Below, piece after piece: positions 1-5,429 of a stretch of DNA of 6,487 bases. The notes below the pieces were generated by a model. That model saw only the letters and a list, made by a program, of their open reading frames with translations. It ran no database searches and had not been told where the DNA came from. The stretch is from NCBI GenBank assembly GCA_946570335.1, contig CAMNYG010000082.1, forward strand, positions 1 through 6,487, read 5' to 3'. Made by a program: the position numbers and the translations under genes. Every line of letters starts with the position of its first letter. Within the stretch, counting starts at the first letter, position 1. The stretch comes from an uncultured Dietzia sp. (GTDB lineage: Bacteria; Actinomycetota; Actinomycetes; Mycobacteriales; Mycobacteriaceae).

Positions 1-167
1 GCGGCTCAGCCGCTCTCGGCCTGGGCGGGGCAGCCGCCTCCAACCCGCACGCGATGCAGGGCATCGAGAACGGGATCAATGACGGCATGAACACGGCCAA
101 GGATCAGGCAGCCGGGTCGATCAACGATCTGAATATCCCGGGCGTCCCGCCGATCTACTTCAACTGA
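1..167 (+). CDS. 3' end of an unrecognised gene (left-truncated)
   Basis: An open frame enters from the left edge (first complete codon at 3) and stops at TGA 165-167, giving about 54 C-terminal residues. They are rich in Gly, Ala and Asn, begin GSALGLGGAASNPHAMQGIE and end GVPPIYFN. The piece has no Cys, no clear membrane helix and no motif I can assign; a stretch of about 30 residues could be helical before a Pro/Gly-rich tail. The stop lies 26 nt before the next start, on the same strand, so it probably belongs to the same operon. Codon use is GC-rich in third positions like its neighbours, which supports real coding. The function is unknown; context suggests an envelope or secretion-related protein, but that is inference only. 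Confidence 0.6.
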   Translation, partial: GSAALGLGGAAASNPHAMQGIENGINDGMNTAKDQAAGSINDLNIPGVPPIYFN

Positions 168-193
168 CCGGCGCAAAGACCCAGGGGGTAGCC

Positions 194-937
194 ATGAGTG
201 ATGACGATCCGGGCGGATGGTTCGAGGACTCGTCAAACTCTGACGACGGTCAAGGGGGCACACAGCCGACTGAACGCCGACTGGAGGCTGTGCCGGAAGC
301 GCTCGACGGTTCGGACTATCACCAATGGTTCGACGAGCCGGACGCTACCCCTGAACCGCCTGTCGCGTCCGCCGCTCAAGGCGGAGCTGCACCGTCTACG
401 GCTCGAGCAAAGGTACTGTTCGTCGGCGTAGTCGTCGCCGTCCTGGTCATCATTGCAGGTGGGGCGCTGTTCCTGTCGACCGTTCTGGGGAACGATGAAT
501 CGTCCCAAGCGGCACCGGTGACAGTGCCTCCCACCCCCACTGCCGAGCCGGACTCGACAATTGCGGCAGATGCCGAATGTGAGACGAGTCGGGAAGGGAG
601 TGTCACCACGGGCCGCGGCTCTGGAGACACCGACTCGGTAGCCGGGGTGGTGCTGGCTTTCCAGCATGCCTACTACGTCGAGCGGGACGCCACGAACGTC
701 GAGTCGCTTCTGAGTGAGGACTCGAAGATCACCGACTTGGAGGCCCTGCAAAAGGGGATCGACACGGTTGATAAGGGCACCAAACACTGCTTGGAGATCT
801 CGACCGACGACGAGACAGCCCAGGTCGAGCTGACAGAAATAGCGCCGGACGGCACCGAGACCGTCTATATGCAGCGCGTAACCACCACCAGTGAAGACGG
901 GGACGTCCAGATCGTGTCGATCGAGGACGCCTCATGA
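194..937 (+). CDS. Single-pass membrane protein with acidic cytoplasmic tail and small extracytoplasmic domain (DUF8176-like)
   Basis: This encodes 247 residues. ATG 194 follows AGGGGG at 183-188 with a 5-nt spacer. Residues 1-73 are acidic and disordered in character, with two WF-acidic-acidic motifs (W9-F10-E11-D12 and W45-F46-D47-E48). Residues about 74-98 form one hydrophobic helix preceded by R71 and K73, predicting a cytoplasmic N-terminus. A Pro/Thr linker (about 105-125) leads to a domain at about 145-247 with an N-terminal helix (VVLAFQHAYYVERDA) and later alternating strands; C129 and C199 could form a disulfide outside the membrane. The order helix-then-strands resembles NTF2-like domains and, from memory, the uncharacterised actinobacterial DUF8176 family; I could not test this. 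It ends in an ATGA overlap with the esterase gene, so the two are likely co-translated. A role as an envelope-spanning assembly or anchor protein is inferred from context. Confidence 0.85.
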   Translation: MSDDDPGGWFEDSSNSDDGQGGTQPTERRLEAVPEALDGSDYHQWFDEPDATPEPPVASAAQGGAAPSTARAKVLFVGVVVAVLVIIAGGALFLSTVLGNDESSQAAPVTVPPTPTAEPDSTIAADAECETSREGSVTTGRGSGDTDSVAGVVLAFQHAYYVERDATNVESLLSEDSKITDLEALQKGIDTVDKGTKHCLEISTDDETAQVELTEIAPDGTETVYMQRVTTTSEDGDVQIVSIEDAS

Positions 938-2664
938 CTGCTCCCACCCATGGCGAAAGAAGGACTCCGGTGACTTTGAAGCGCGCAACCCAGACCGTGG
1001 CGGTGCTCACGTTGTCATCGGTCGTTGCGACTGTCCAGGCCGGTGCTGGCCTGGCGCAGACGACCACGACCGCTCAGTCATCGACGGCTCCGTCGTCGTC
1101 AACGTCTTCGACGCCACTGACGTCGACTGTGGAGGTCTCCACCTCCACGACGTCGACCTCCGAGGTTGAGCTGCCCGAGAGCGGGGAATGCCCGCTGGTG
1201 CAATTGGTGGCGATCAACGGCACCACCGAGTCGTCCAAGAACGAGTACGTGGACGCTGACACCGGGTGGATGGCCAGGGTGGTTAGTCCGGCAGTACGGG
1301 CGGCGAACGCCGACGGCACCGATCGGATGACGCGCACCTATGTGCCGTATCCGGCGAGCTTCGGTGGGTTCGTCCCGTCCGAGGACCAGGCCAGCTACGC
1401 CGAGAGTGTCACGACTGGCATCGAGAACGGCAAGAAGCTCATCGCCGAGACCGTCGAGCGGTGCCCGGAGACGAAGATATTCATCTCCGGCTACAGCCAA
1501 GGTGCACAGGTTGCGTCGGCTCTTGCCCGAGACATCGGCTCCGGTGAAGGTCCAGTCGACCCGGAGCAGCTGGCCGGCGCTGCCTTGATGAGCGACCCGA
1601 CCAGAGCGCAGGACGCTCCGGTCTTCCAGAGTGGCTCCGACCAGAGCACCCCGGGCACGGTACCGGGCACCGAGGGCACGGCGGTGTCCTCGATCAGCCT
1701 CGGCGGAAGCGCCCCGACCCCCGAGGGCCGCGGGATCTCGCCGAATACCTCGGCGCCGGATTTCGGCGCAGTCGCCGACCGGGTCGCATCCTTCTGCGTG
1801 CCAGGCGACCTGGCATGTGACACCCCACCGGGATCGGACCTGTTCCAGGTGGTGGCGAATATCGCCGGGCAGAGTGAGGCGGGATCAGACCCGGTCCAGG
1901 CATTGACCAACGTTGCGCAGGTAGCCGGCCAGTCAGTGCTGTTCACCGCAGCCGAGACGATTGCCGAAGACGTCGAGTACACCGAGACGAGCGGATTCAC
2001 GATCGCCCCGGCCAGTCAGGGCAACACGACCCTGTCGCGGATGGCCCGATACAGCGACCCCACCCGGTCCGAGAACCAGAATGATCCCACCGCCCTCCTG
2101 GTCGAGGCGGGGACCAAACTCGCCGGTATGGCACTGGGCGCCTCGATCACCGTGGCGAAAAAGACGCTGACACCCGAGAACATCGCGCAGATCGCGCTTG
2201 CCGGGGCGACCGCGCCGCAGGCCGGGGCGGCTGCGCTGGTCGCCAAGCTGGCGGTGGCGGCATCCGAGGTGATCACTCCGGCGACGGTGAACTCGGGTCT
2301 GCGGCGGGTAGCCGGAGAGATCGAGCAGACCGTCACCGGCACCACAGGCCTGGTAGACATCGCGACCCAGACCGAGACCTGGAATGCCATCGACGCACAC
2401 GGGATGTACGACCGAACACCCTTCACCGCCTCCGGTCAGTCGCCAGCGTCGCTCACGCAACAGTGGGCCGTCGCGGCGGCCAGCGACATCGCGGTCGCAC
2501 GCGGACTGGAGCCCATCAGCCAGCCAGGCCCGACTACCGGCAGCGACCGGATGGAACTCGTCCGGTCCGGTGCCAGCGAGGACCAGCTCGAGCAGCTCGC
2601 GACCAGGGCGCAGACCGCCGACCGCACCGGCCTATCGGAGGCACTTGCCTCTGTGACGGCGTGA
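934..2664 (+). CDS. Secreted cutinase-like serine esterase with a large insertion in the catalytic core
   Basis: From ATG 934 this encodes 576 residues. Order: signal peptide (hydrophobic 20-40, likely cleavage after GLA, before Q42); Ser/Thr-rich linker 42-79; alpha/beta-hydrolase core from 86. The core has C86 and C177 (ECPLVQLVAING and ERCPETKIFI), the nucleophile elbow GYSQG with S188, and CVPGDLAC with D292 between C288 and C295. This matches the known cutinase pattern, where two disulfides and the Ser-Asp-His triad are conserved (Fusarium cutinase S120, D175, H188; C171-C178). The best His is H489 in DAHGMY. Ordinary cutinases are roughly 200-250 residues; here about 180 Ala/Gly-rich residues separate D292 from H489, and a Pro/Gly/Ser segment lies at 228-275. 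It should hydrolyse esters outside the cell; the substrate is unknown (mycolate esters are an inference). The start is ambiguous: ATG 934 (GAGGA at 923-927, ATGA coupling) or GTG 970, which gives a shorter, more typical signal peptide. Confidence 0.9.
   Translation: MTAPTHGERRTPVTLKRATQTVAVLTLSSVVATVQAGAGLAQTTTTAQSSTAPSSSTSSTPLTSTVEVSTSTTSTSEVELPESGECPLVQLVAINGTTESSKNEYVDADTGWMARVVSPAVRAANADGTDRMTRTYVPYPASFGGFVPSEDQASYAESVTTGIENGKKLIAETVERCPETKIFISGYSQGAQVASALARDIGSGEGPVDPEQLAGAALMSDPTRAQDAPVFQSGSDQSTPGTVPGTEGTAVSSISLGGSAPTPEGRGISPNTSAPDFGAVADRVASFCVPGDLACDTPPGSDLFQVVANIAGQSEAGSDPVQALTNVAQVAGQSVLFTAAETIAEDVEYTETSGFTIAPASQGNTTLSRMARYSDPTRSENQNDPTALLVEAGTKLAGMALGASITVAKKTLTPENIAQIALAGATAPQAGAAALVAKLAVAASEVITPATVNSGLRRVAGEIEQTVTGTTGLVDIATQTETWNAIDAHGMYDRTPFTASGQSPASLTQQWAVAAASDIAVARGLEPISQPGPTTGSDRMELVRSGASEDQLEQLATRAQTADRTGLSEALASVTA
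958..964 (+). promoter_or_regulatory. Ribosome binding site for alternative GTG start at 970
   Basis: AGAAGGA lies 5 nt before the in-frame GTG at 970-972. It is a better match to the anti-Shine-Dalgarno sequence than GAGGA (923-927) before ATG 934. Starting at GTG 970 removes 12 residues and leaves a compact signal peptide beginning MTLKRATQ, so this may be the true start of the esterase. N-terminal peptide data would decide. Confidence 0.5.
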
Positions 2665-2684
2665 GCGTCCCACACGACGAAGCC

Positions 2685-2693
2685 AGAAGGGAG
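2685..2693 (+). promoter_or_regulatory. Ribosome binding site for the P-loop-like protein
   Basis: AGAAGGGAG sits 6 nt before ATG 2700 in the 35-nt gap after the esterase stop. It fixes the start at 2700, although the same frame is open further upstream inside the esterase gene. Confidence 0.75.
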
Positions 2694-2699
2694 ACGAAC

Positions 2700-3335
2700 A
2701 TGACGAGTGCACACAAGCACTTAGAACCGTCGTCAAATCCTGTGCCGCAATGGCTGGCGGTGCCCACCGAGAGCGACCGCGCCCCGGTCTGGGAAACCCC
2801 GGTGACGCGCAAACCAGGTCGGGCACCGGCGATCTGGCTGCTGGGCGCCCATGGTGGTGCTGGCGTGTCGACGGTGGAGTCGATGTGGGATCCGGCCGCC
2901 GACAGCCGTCGAGGCTGGCCGGCCGCAGAATCGGCGCCGTTTGTGGTCATCGTGGCCCGGATGCACGTCACGGGCCTAGACGCCGCCCATCGCCTGTGCC
3001 TTCAACATCAGGCTGGCGAGGTCGGCGGCTGCGAGCTTCTGGGCCTGGTCACCGTCGCCGCCGCCCCGGGAAAACCGGCGCTTCCCCTGGTTCGTCGGCG
3101 TGAGCTCGTCGCGGCAGCGGCGGGCGCCAGCTGGCATATCGACTGGGTTCCCGACCTTCTGACCACAGCTCCAGGAGAACTCGCGAGCTGGCAACCCGGG
3201 TACACCCCTCCGGCGACGAAGCGATTCGCCGCCCCACCCCCGTCCACCGAAGCGGTGCCCGCGTCGGTGGTCTCTGCCGCCGAGTCGGTGTTCGCCGCAG
3301 CGGGTGAGCACTGGCAGCGCCGAAACCATCCCTGA
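2700..3335 (+). CDS. Soluble protein with degenerate ParA/MinD-type P-loop (DUF6668-like)
   Basis: From ATG 2700 this encodes 211 residues with no signal peptide or membrane helix. A first strand at 44-49 (AIWLLG) leads into AHGGAGVST (50-58), which aligns with the deviant Walker A KGGxGK[ST]T of ParA/MinD/SRP-type NTPases, but H51 replaces the first Lys and V56 the catalytic Lys. A second strand follows at 80-87 (PFVVIVAR), then a helix at 92-103 and a strand at 113-119 (LLGLVTVA). The tail from 165 is Pro/Ala-rich. It resembles a group of uncharacterised actinobacterial proteins that I recall as DUF6668, often encoded beside conjugation genes; this is memory, not a search. Nucleotide hydrolysis is doubtful without the Walker Lys, so it may be a pseudo-ATPase or adaptor. 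It is the only clearly cytoplasmic product in this cluster. The name is tentative, the reading frame secure. Confidence 0.85.
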   Translation: MTSAHKHLEPSSNPVPQWLAVPTESDRAPVWETPVTRKPGRAPAIWLLGAHGGAGVSTVESMWDPAADSRRGWPAAESAPFVVIVARMHVTGLDAAHRLCLQHQAGEVGGCELLGLVTVAAAPGKPALPLVRRRELVAAAAGASWHIDWVPDLLTTAPGELASWQPGYTPPATKRFAAPPPSTEAVPASVVSAAESVFAAAGEHWQRRNHP

Positions 3336-3363
3336 CCCCACTATCCATCACCACCGCACAGTC

Positions 3364-3370
3364 GAGGAGA
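3364..3370 (+). promoter_or_regulatory. Ribosome binding site for the first pilin-like gene
   Basis: GAGGAGA lies 5 nt before ATG 3376. This selects 3376 over the longer in-frame GTG at 3304, which would sit inside the preceding gene and add 24 residues without hydrophobic or signal character. Confidence 0.8.
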
Positions 3371-3375
3371 ACACC

Positions 3376-3675
3376 ATGCTTGTCGAAACCATCCACGCCG
3401 CCAGTCCGGTCGCCGAGCAGATCATCGCCGTGGGCGAGAACCTCTCACCCCAGGAGATTCCCGGAGCCGGACAGAAGGTGGACACCGCGCTGAGCTACTT
3501 CATGTGGGGCTGCATCGCGATCGGTGTCATGGGCGTCATGGCCGCCGGCGCCTACTTCATCATGGCCCGGTCATCAGGACGCGGTGACGAAGTGCAGGGC
3601 ACCGTGGCCCGCATCATCGGAGGCTGTCTGACGATCATGCTGGCTGGTCCTATCGTCAACGCGTTGGTGTCCTGA
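3376..3675 (+). CDS. Small two-helix membrane protein, VirB2/TrbC pilin-like (copy 1)
   Basis: This encodes 99 residues. A polar N-terminus (about 1-40) is followed by one hydrophobic helix at about 45-67 (YFMWGCIAIGVMGVMAAGAY), a charged loop (RSSGRGDEVQGTVAR, about 69-83) and a second helix at about 84-98 (IIGGCLTIMLAGPIVNALV). Small size, two Gly/Ala-rich helices joined by a short charged loop and a place ahead of a TrbL-like gene are the architecture of VirB2/TrbC conjugative pilins; sequence identity to a named pilin cannot be claimed. There is no obvious cleavable signal peptide, although the N-terminal 40 residues might be processed. The next gene, 3 nt away, encodes a protein of the same design with shared residues. 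Expected location is the cytoplasmic membrane and, if it is a pilin, the extracellular pilus or channel. The start is supported by GAGGAGA at 3364-3370. Confidence 0.85.
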   Translation: MLVETIHAASPVAEQIIAVGENLSPQEIPGAGQKVDTALSYFMWGCIAIGVMGVMAAGAYFIMARSSGRGDEVQGTVARIIGGCLTIMLAGPIVNALVS

Positions 3676-3678
3676 GTC

Positions 3679-3975
3679 GTGCTCGCCGATGTGGTCCTCG
3701 TGGTGGCCCAGGACCCGGGAGCGGTACTACCGCCCACCAGTCCGGTCGGGCCACCGCAGGAGGCCATGACCCGCTTCACCCAGGCCGTGGGCTGGGTCAA
3801 GTGGGGCGCGACGGTCGTCCTAGTCGCCGGCGTTCTGGCACTCGGCTCACTACTGGTCGTCGACAACCGGCTGGTGGACCAGTACGGGCCGTCGATCCAA
3901 GCAATCACGATCAAGGTCGTCGTGGGGTGTCTGATCGTCGCCTGCGCAGGCCACATCGCGGACGTATTCATCTAG
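3679..3975 (+). CDS. Small two-helix membrane protein, pilin-like paralogue (copy 2)
   Basis: From GTG 3679 this encodes 98 residues. Two hydrophobic helices lie at about 40-61 (WVKWGATVVLVAGVLALGSL) and 77-96 (IKVVVGCLIVACAGHIADVF). It shares WG-x7-GV-x-A-x-G in helix 1 and GCL-x4-AG-x-I in helix 2 with the preceding protein, at nearly equal spacing, so the pair looks like an old tandem duplication. The linker between helices is longer and less basic (DNRLVDQYGPSIQAITIK). The start is uncertain: GTG 3679 is 3 nt after the previous stop and lacks a clear ribosome binding site, suggesting coupling; in-frame GTGs at 3691 and 3700 and ATG 3766 are alternatives, but AGGAGG at 3758-3763 is only 2 nt from that ATG. 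A role as minor pilin or partner subunit in a type IV secretion channel is inferred. Confidence 0.8.
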   Translation: MLADVVLVVAQDPGAVLPPTSPVGPPQEAMTRFTQAVGWVKWGATVVLVAGVLALGSLLVVDNRLVDQYGPSIQAITIKVVVGCLIVACAGHIADVFI

Positions 3976-3981
3976 AAGGAG
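3974..3981 (+). promoter_or_regulatory. Ribosome binding site for the lipoprotein gene, overlapping the upstream stop
   Basis: AGAAGGAG lies 6 nt before GTG 3988 and overlaps the TAG stop (3973-3975) of the preceding gene. It is nearly a perfect anti-Shine-Dalgarno match and fixes the unusual GTG start; coupling to upstream translation is likely. Confidence 0.8.
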
Positions 3982-3987
3982 CCCTCA

Positions 3988-4614
3988 GTGTCTGTGCATC
4001 AACGCCTTCTGGCTGCCGTGGCGGTGGCTCTACTGACTGCCACAAGTGCCTGCTCAAATGATGAGCAGGTCCCGGCCGAGGAAGTGGACATCACCACCGC
4101 TCCGCAGGATCTGACCTGGCGCAACGTCTCGGGGCTCGAGGTACCGACCTCTCGTGAGGACGGTCCCGCACGAACCTCGCCACCCCAGGGGTACAGCAAC
4201 ACTCCGCAGGGCGCCGCGCTCGCAGCAGCCAACGGCCAGGCTGCCCTGGCTACGGCGCCGGACTCGACCTGGCCCGACGTGGTGCGCACAGTCACCACAC
4301 CAGGACCAGGCCGCGACCAGTGGGCACAGGCACGGGTGCTGATGAGCGTGTCCGGCGCCGTGGACGAGTCGGTGGCACCGACCTTCTCCGGATTCAAGGT
4401 CACCGAGTACACGCCGGAGAAGGCGATCGTCCTGCTGGCCACAACCACGCCGCCGCCGGCGGGTGAGCAACACCCACTGCTGACCGCGTACCCGGTGCAG
4501 CTGGCCTGGACCGGAGCGGACTGGAAGCTCGTTCTGCCCACGCAGAACGACGACGTCGACGCCGCCGAGATCGACTCTCTTGAAGGCTTCACGACCTGGG
4601 ATGAGGACGACTGA
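3988..4614 (+). CDS. Predicted lipoprotein with DUF8175-like extracytoplasmic domain
   Basis: This encodes 208 residues from GTG 3988. Residues 1-21 are a short signal peptide (QRLLAAVAVALLTATSA) followed by C22; the lipobox T-S-A-C is acceptable but not ideal because Leu is usual at -3. After an acidic linker comes a domain at about 43-184: W44, VPTS-x-x-DGP (52-60), GYSNTPQGAALAAAN (68-82), then helix- and strand-rich sequence ending in PVQLAWTGADWKLVLP (169-184), and an acidic tail. The next protein carries the same landmarks (DGP, GY-x-x-[ST]P-x-GAA-x-x-x-A-N, a terminal W-x-x-x-x-W strand), so the two are paralogous domains. I recall such sequences as DUF8175, found in actinobacterial conjugation clusters; unverified. 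It likely sits on the outer face of the cytoplasmic membrane as a secretion-channel assembly component. Its stop overlaps the next start (TGATG). Confidence 0.85.
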   Translation: MSVHQRLLAAVAVALLTATSACSNDEQVPAEEVDITTAPQDLTWRNVSGLEVPTSREDGPARTSPPQGYSNTPQGAALAAANGQAALATAPDSTWPDVVRTVTTPGPGRDQWAQARVLMSVSGAVDESVAPTFSGFKVTEYTPEKAIVLLATTTPPPAGEQHPLLTAYPVQLAWTGADWKLVLPTQNDDVDAAEIDSLEGFTTWDEDD

Positions 4615-5429
4615 TGACCAAGAAGACCTGGATCGCAGGCGGGACAGTGCTGATTCTGGTGCTGCTGGTGCTGACTGTGGTCATCGCAACGACCGGTCGC
4701 GATGAACAGACCACTCCGTCGGCGCCCAGCTCGGAACCGTCCCCTGCCCCGTCTGCACCGGCCGCGCAGCCGGGACGGGTGACCAGTGACCTCGTGGGAC
4801 GACAAGTGAGCATCGTCGATGCTCCCGCAGGACAGCCTCTGGACCAGACTGGCGAACCGTCGGCGTTTCCTACCGGGACGGACGTGGTTGCCGCACCTGC
4901 CGGGCTTGAGCTACAGCAAGTTCCCAGCGGGGTCACCGTGATGGTGTCACCCTCAGATGGACCTACAGGTACGGAACAGGGCGTGTTGACGGGCTACGCT
5001 CACTCCCCGACTGGAGCCGCCGTCCTGACTGCCAACTACATCGCGTTGGGCATCGAGCTCGGCCCGGCCTATGCCGACTTCCTCGACCGATACGCCCGCG
5101 AGCTCGTCGCGGAAGATCCGACGGTCATAGAAGAAATCCGAGCCCGTGGGCACGCCAACGACGGCAGCGCTTTGCCAGCCGCGGAAGGCTTCGTGGCGCC
5201 GCGGTGGTTCCGCTTCAGTAACTGCACACCGGAGTTCTGCACTGTCGAGGCCGCGATGCCTTCGGTTGCTGACGCAGTGGGTCAGGTCGACACGATCGAC
5301 ATCAGCGCCACCGCACACCCGGTGGTCCGGGTGTCTATGAAGTGGGATGACGAGCAGTGGCAGATTCTGTCCGGTCGATCACTTCCCCCGATCGAGGAGA
5401 TCGATGGGTCGTGGGCACAGTGGAACTGA
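4614..5429 (+). CDS. N-terminally anchored extracytoplasmic protein, paralogue of the preceding lipoprotein
   Basis: This encodes 271 residues. ATG 4614 overlaps the previous TGA by one base and has TGAGGA at 4602-4607. K3-K4 precede a single hydrophobic helix at about 6-26, with no lipobox Cys, so it is probably an uncleaved anchor. A Pro/Ser/Ala linker (about 33-55) spans the wall. The domain at about 98-257 shares DGP (115-117) and GYAHSPTGAAVLTAN (127-141) with the preceding protein, and ends with RVSMKWDDEQWQILSGRSLP (239-258). A charged helical insert (about 150-180) and a C204/C209 pair are unique to this copy. Helix followed by strands with terminal Trp residues recalls NTF2-like VirB8/TcpC periplasmic domains; this is a fold-level guess. 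A paired or hetero-oligomeric role with the lipoprotein is likely. The last 19 nt overlap the next gene. Confidence 0.85.
   Translation: MTKKTWIAGGTVLILVLLVLTVVIATTGRDEQTTPSAPSSEPSPAPSAPAAQPGRVTSDLVGRQVSIVDAPAGQPLDQTGEPSAFPTGTDVVAAPAGLELQQVPSGVTVMVSPSDGPTGTEQGVLTGYAHSPTGAAVLTANYIALGIELGPAYADFLDRYARELVAEDPTVIEEIRARGHANDGSALPAAEGFVAPRWFRFSNCTPEFCTVEAAMPSVADAVGQVDTIDISATAHPVVRVSMKWDDEQWQILSGRSLPPIEEIDGSWAQWN
5394..5401 (+). promoter_or_regulatory. Ribosome binding site inside the upstream gene, setting the GTG 5411 start
   Basis: GAGGAGAT lies about 9 nt before GTG 5411 and about 18 nt before the other in-frame GTG at 5420. The spacing favours 5411. The site is within the coding sequence of the preceding gene. 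Confidence 0.6.

Noticed and set aside
1129..1148. Perfect 8-bp inverted repeat (GTGGAGGT / ACCTCCAC, 4-nt loop) flanked by two copies of GACGTCGAC
   Set aside because: It lies wholly inside the Ser/Thr-rich linker of the esterase. Repeated GTC/GAC/TCG/ACG codons for Val, Ser and Thr give such symmetry easily, and there is no T-tract or gene boundary to make it a terminator.
1646..1682. Short direct repeats of CCGGGCAC type
   Set aside because: They encode a Pro-Gly-Thr-rich stretch (TPGTVPGTEGT) in the esterase. They are imperfect, few and coding, so not a CRISPR array, iteron or attachment site.
1490..2000. Long minus-strand open frame opposite the esterase (about 169 codons)
   Set aside because: High-GC genes commonly leave the opposite strand open. 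The plus-strand frame has clear cutinase motifs and signal peptide, while the antisense product shows no recognisable domain or good ribosome binding site.
2463..2699. Upstream extension of the P-loop-like protein to 2463
   Set aside because: The extension overlaps the esterase C-terminus in another frame, is Arg/Gly-rich without motifs, and ATG 2700 has an excellent ribosome binding site.
3336..3375. Possible promoter or terminator in the 40-nt gap before the first pilin-like gene
   Set aside because: No inverted repeat with a T-run and no convincing -35/-10 pair; only the ribosome binding site is supported.
3999..4805. Minus-strand open frame of about 268 codons spanning the lipoprotein and the next gene
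   Set aside because: It crosses two well-supported coupled plus-strand genes and its product is low-complexity Ser/Arg/Gly sequence, typical of a GC-rich shadow frame.
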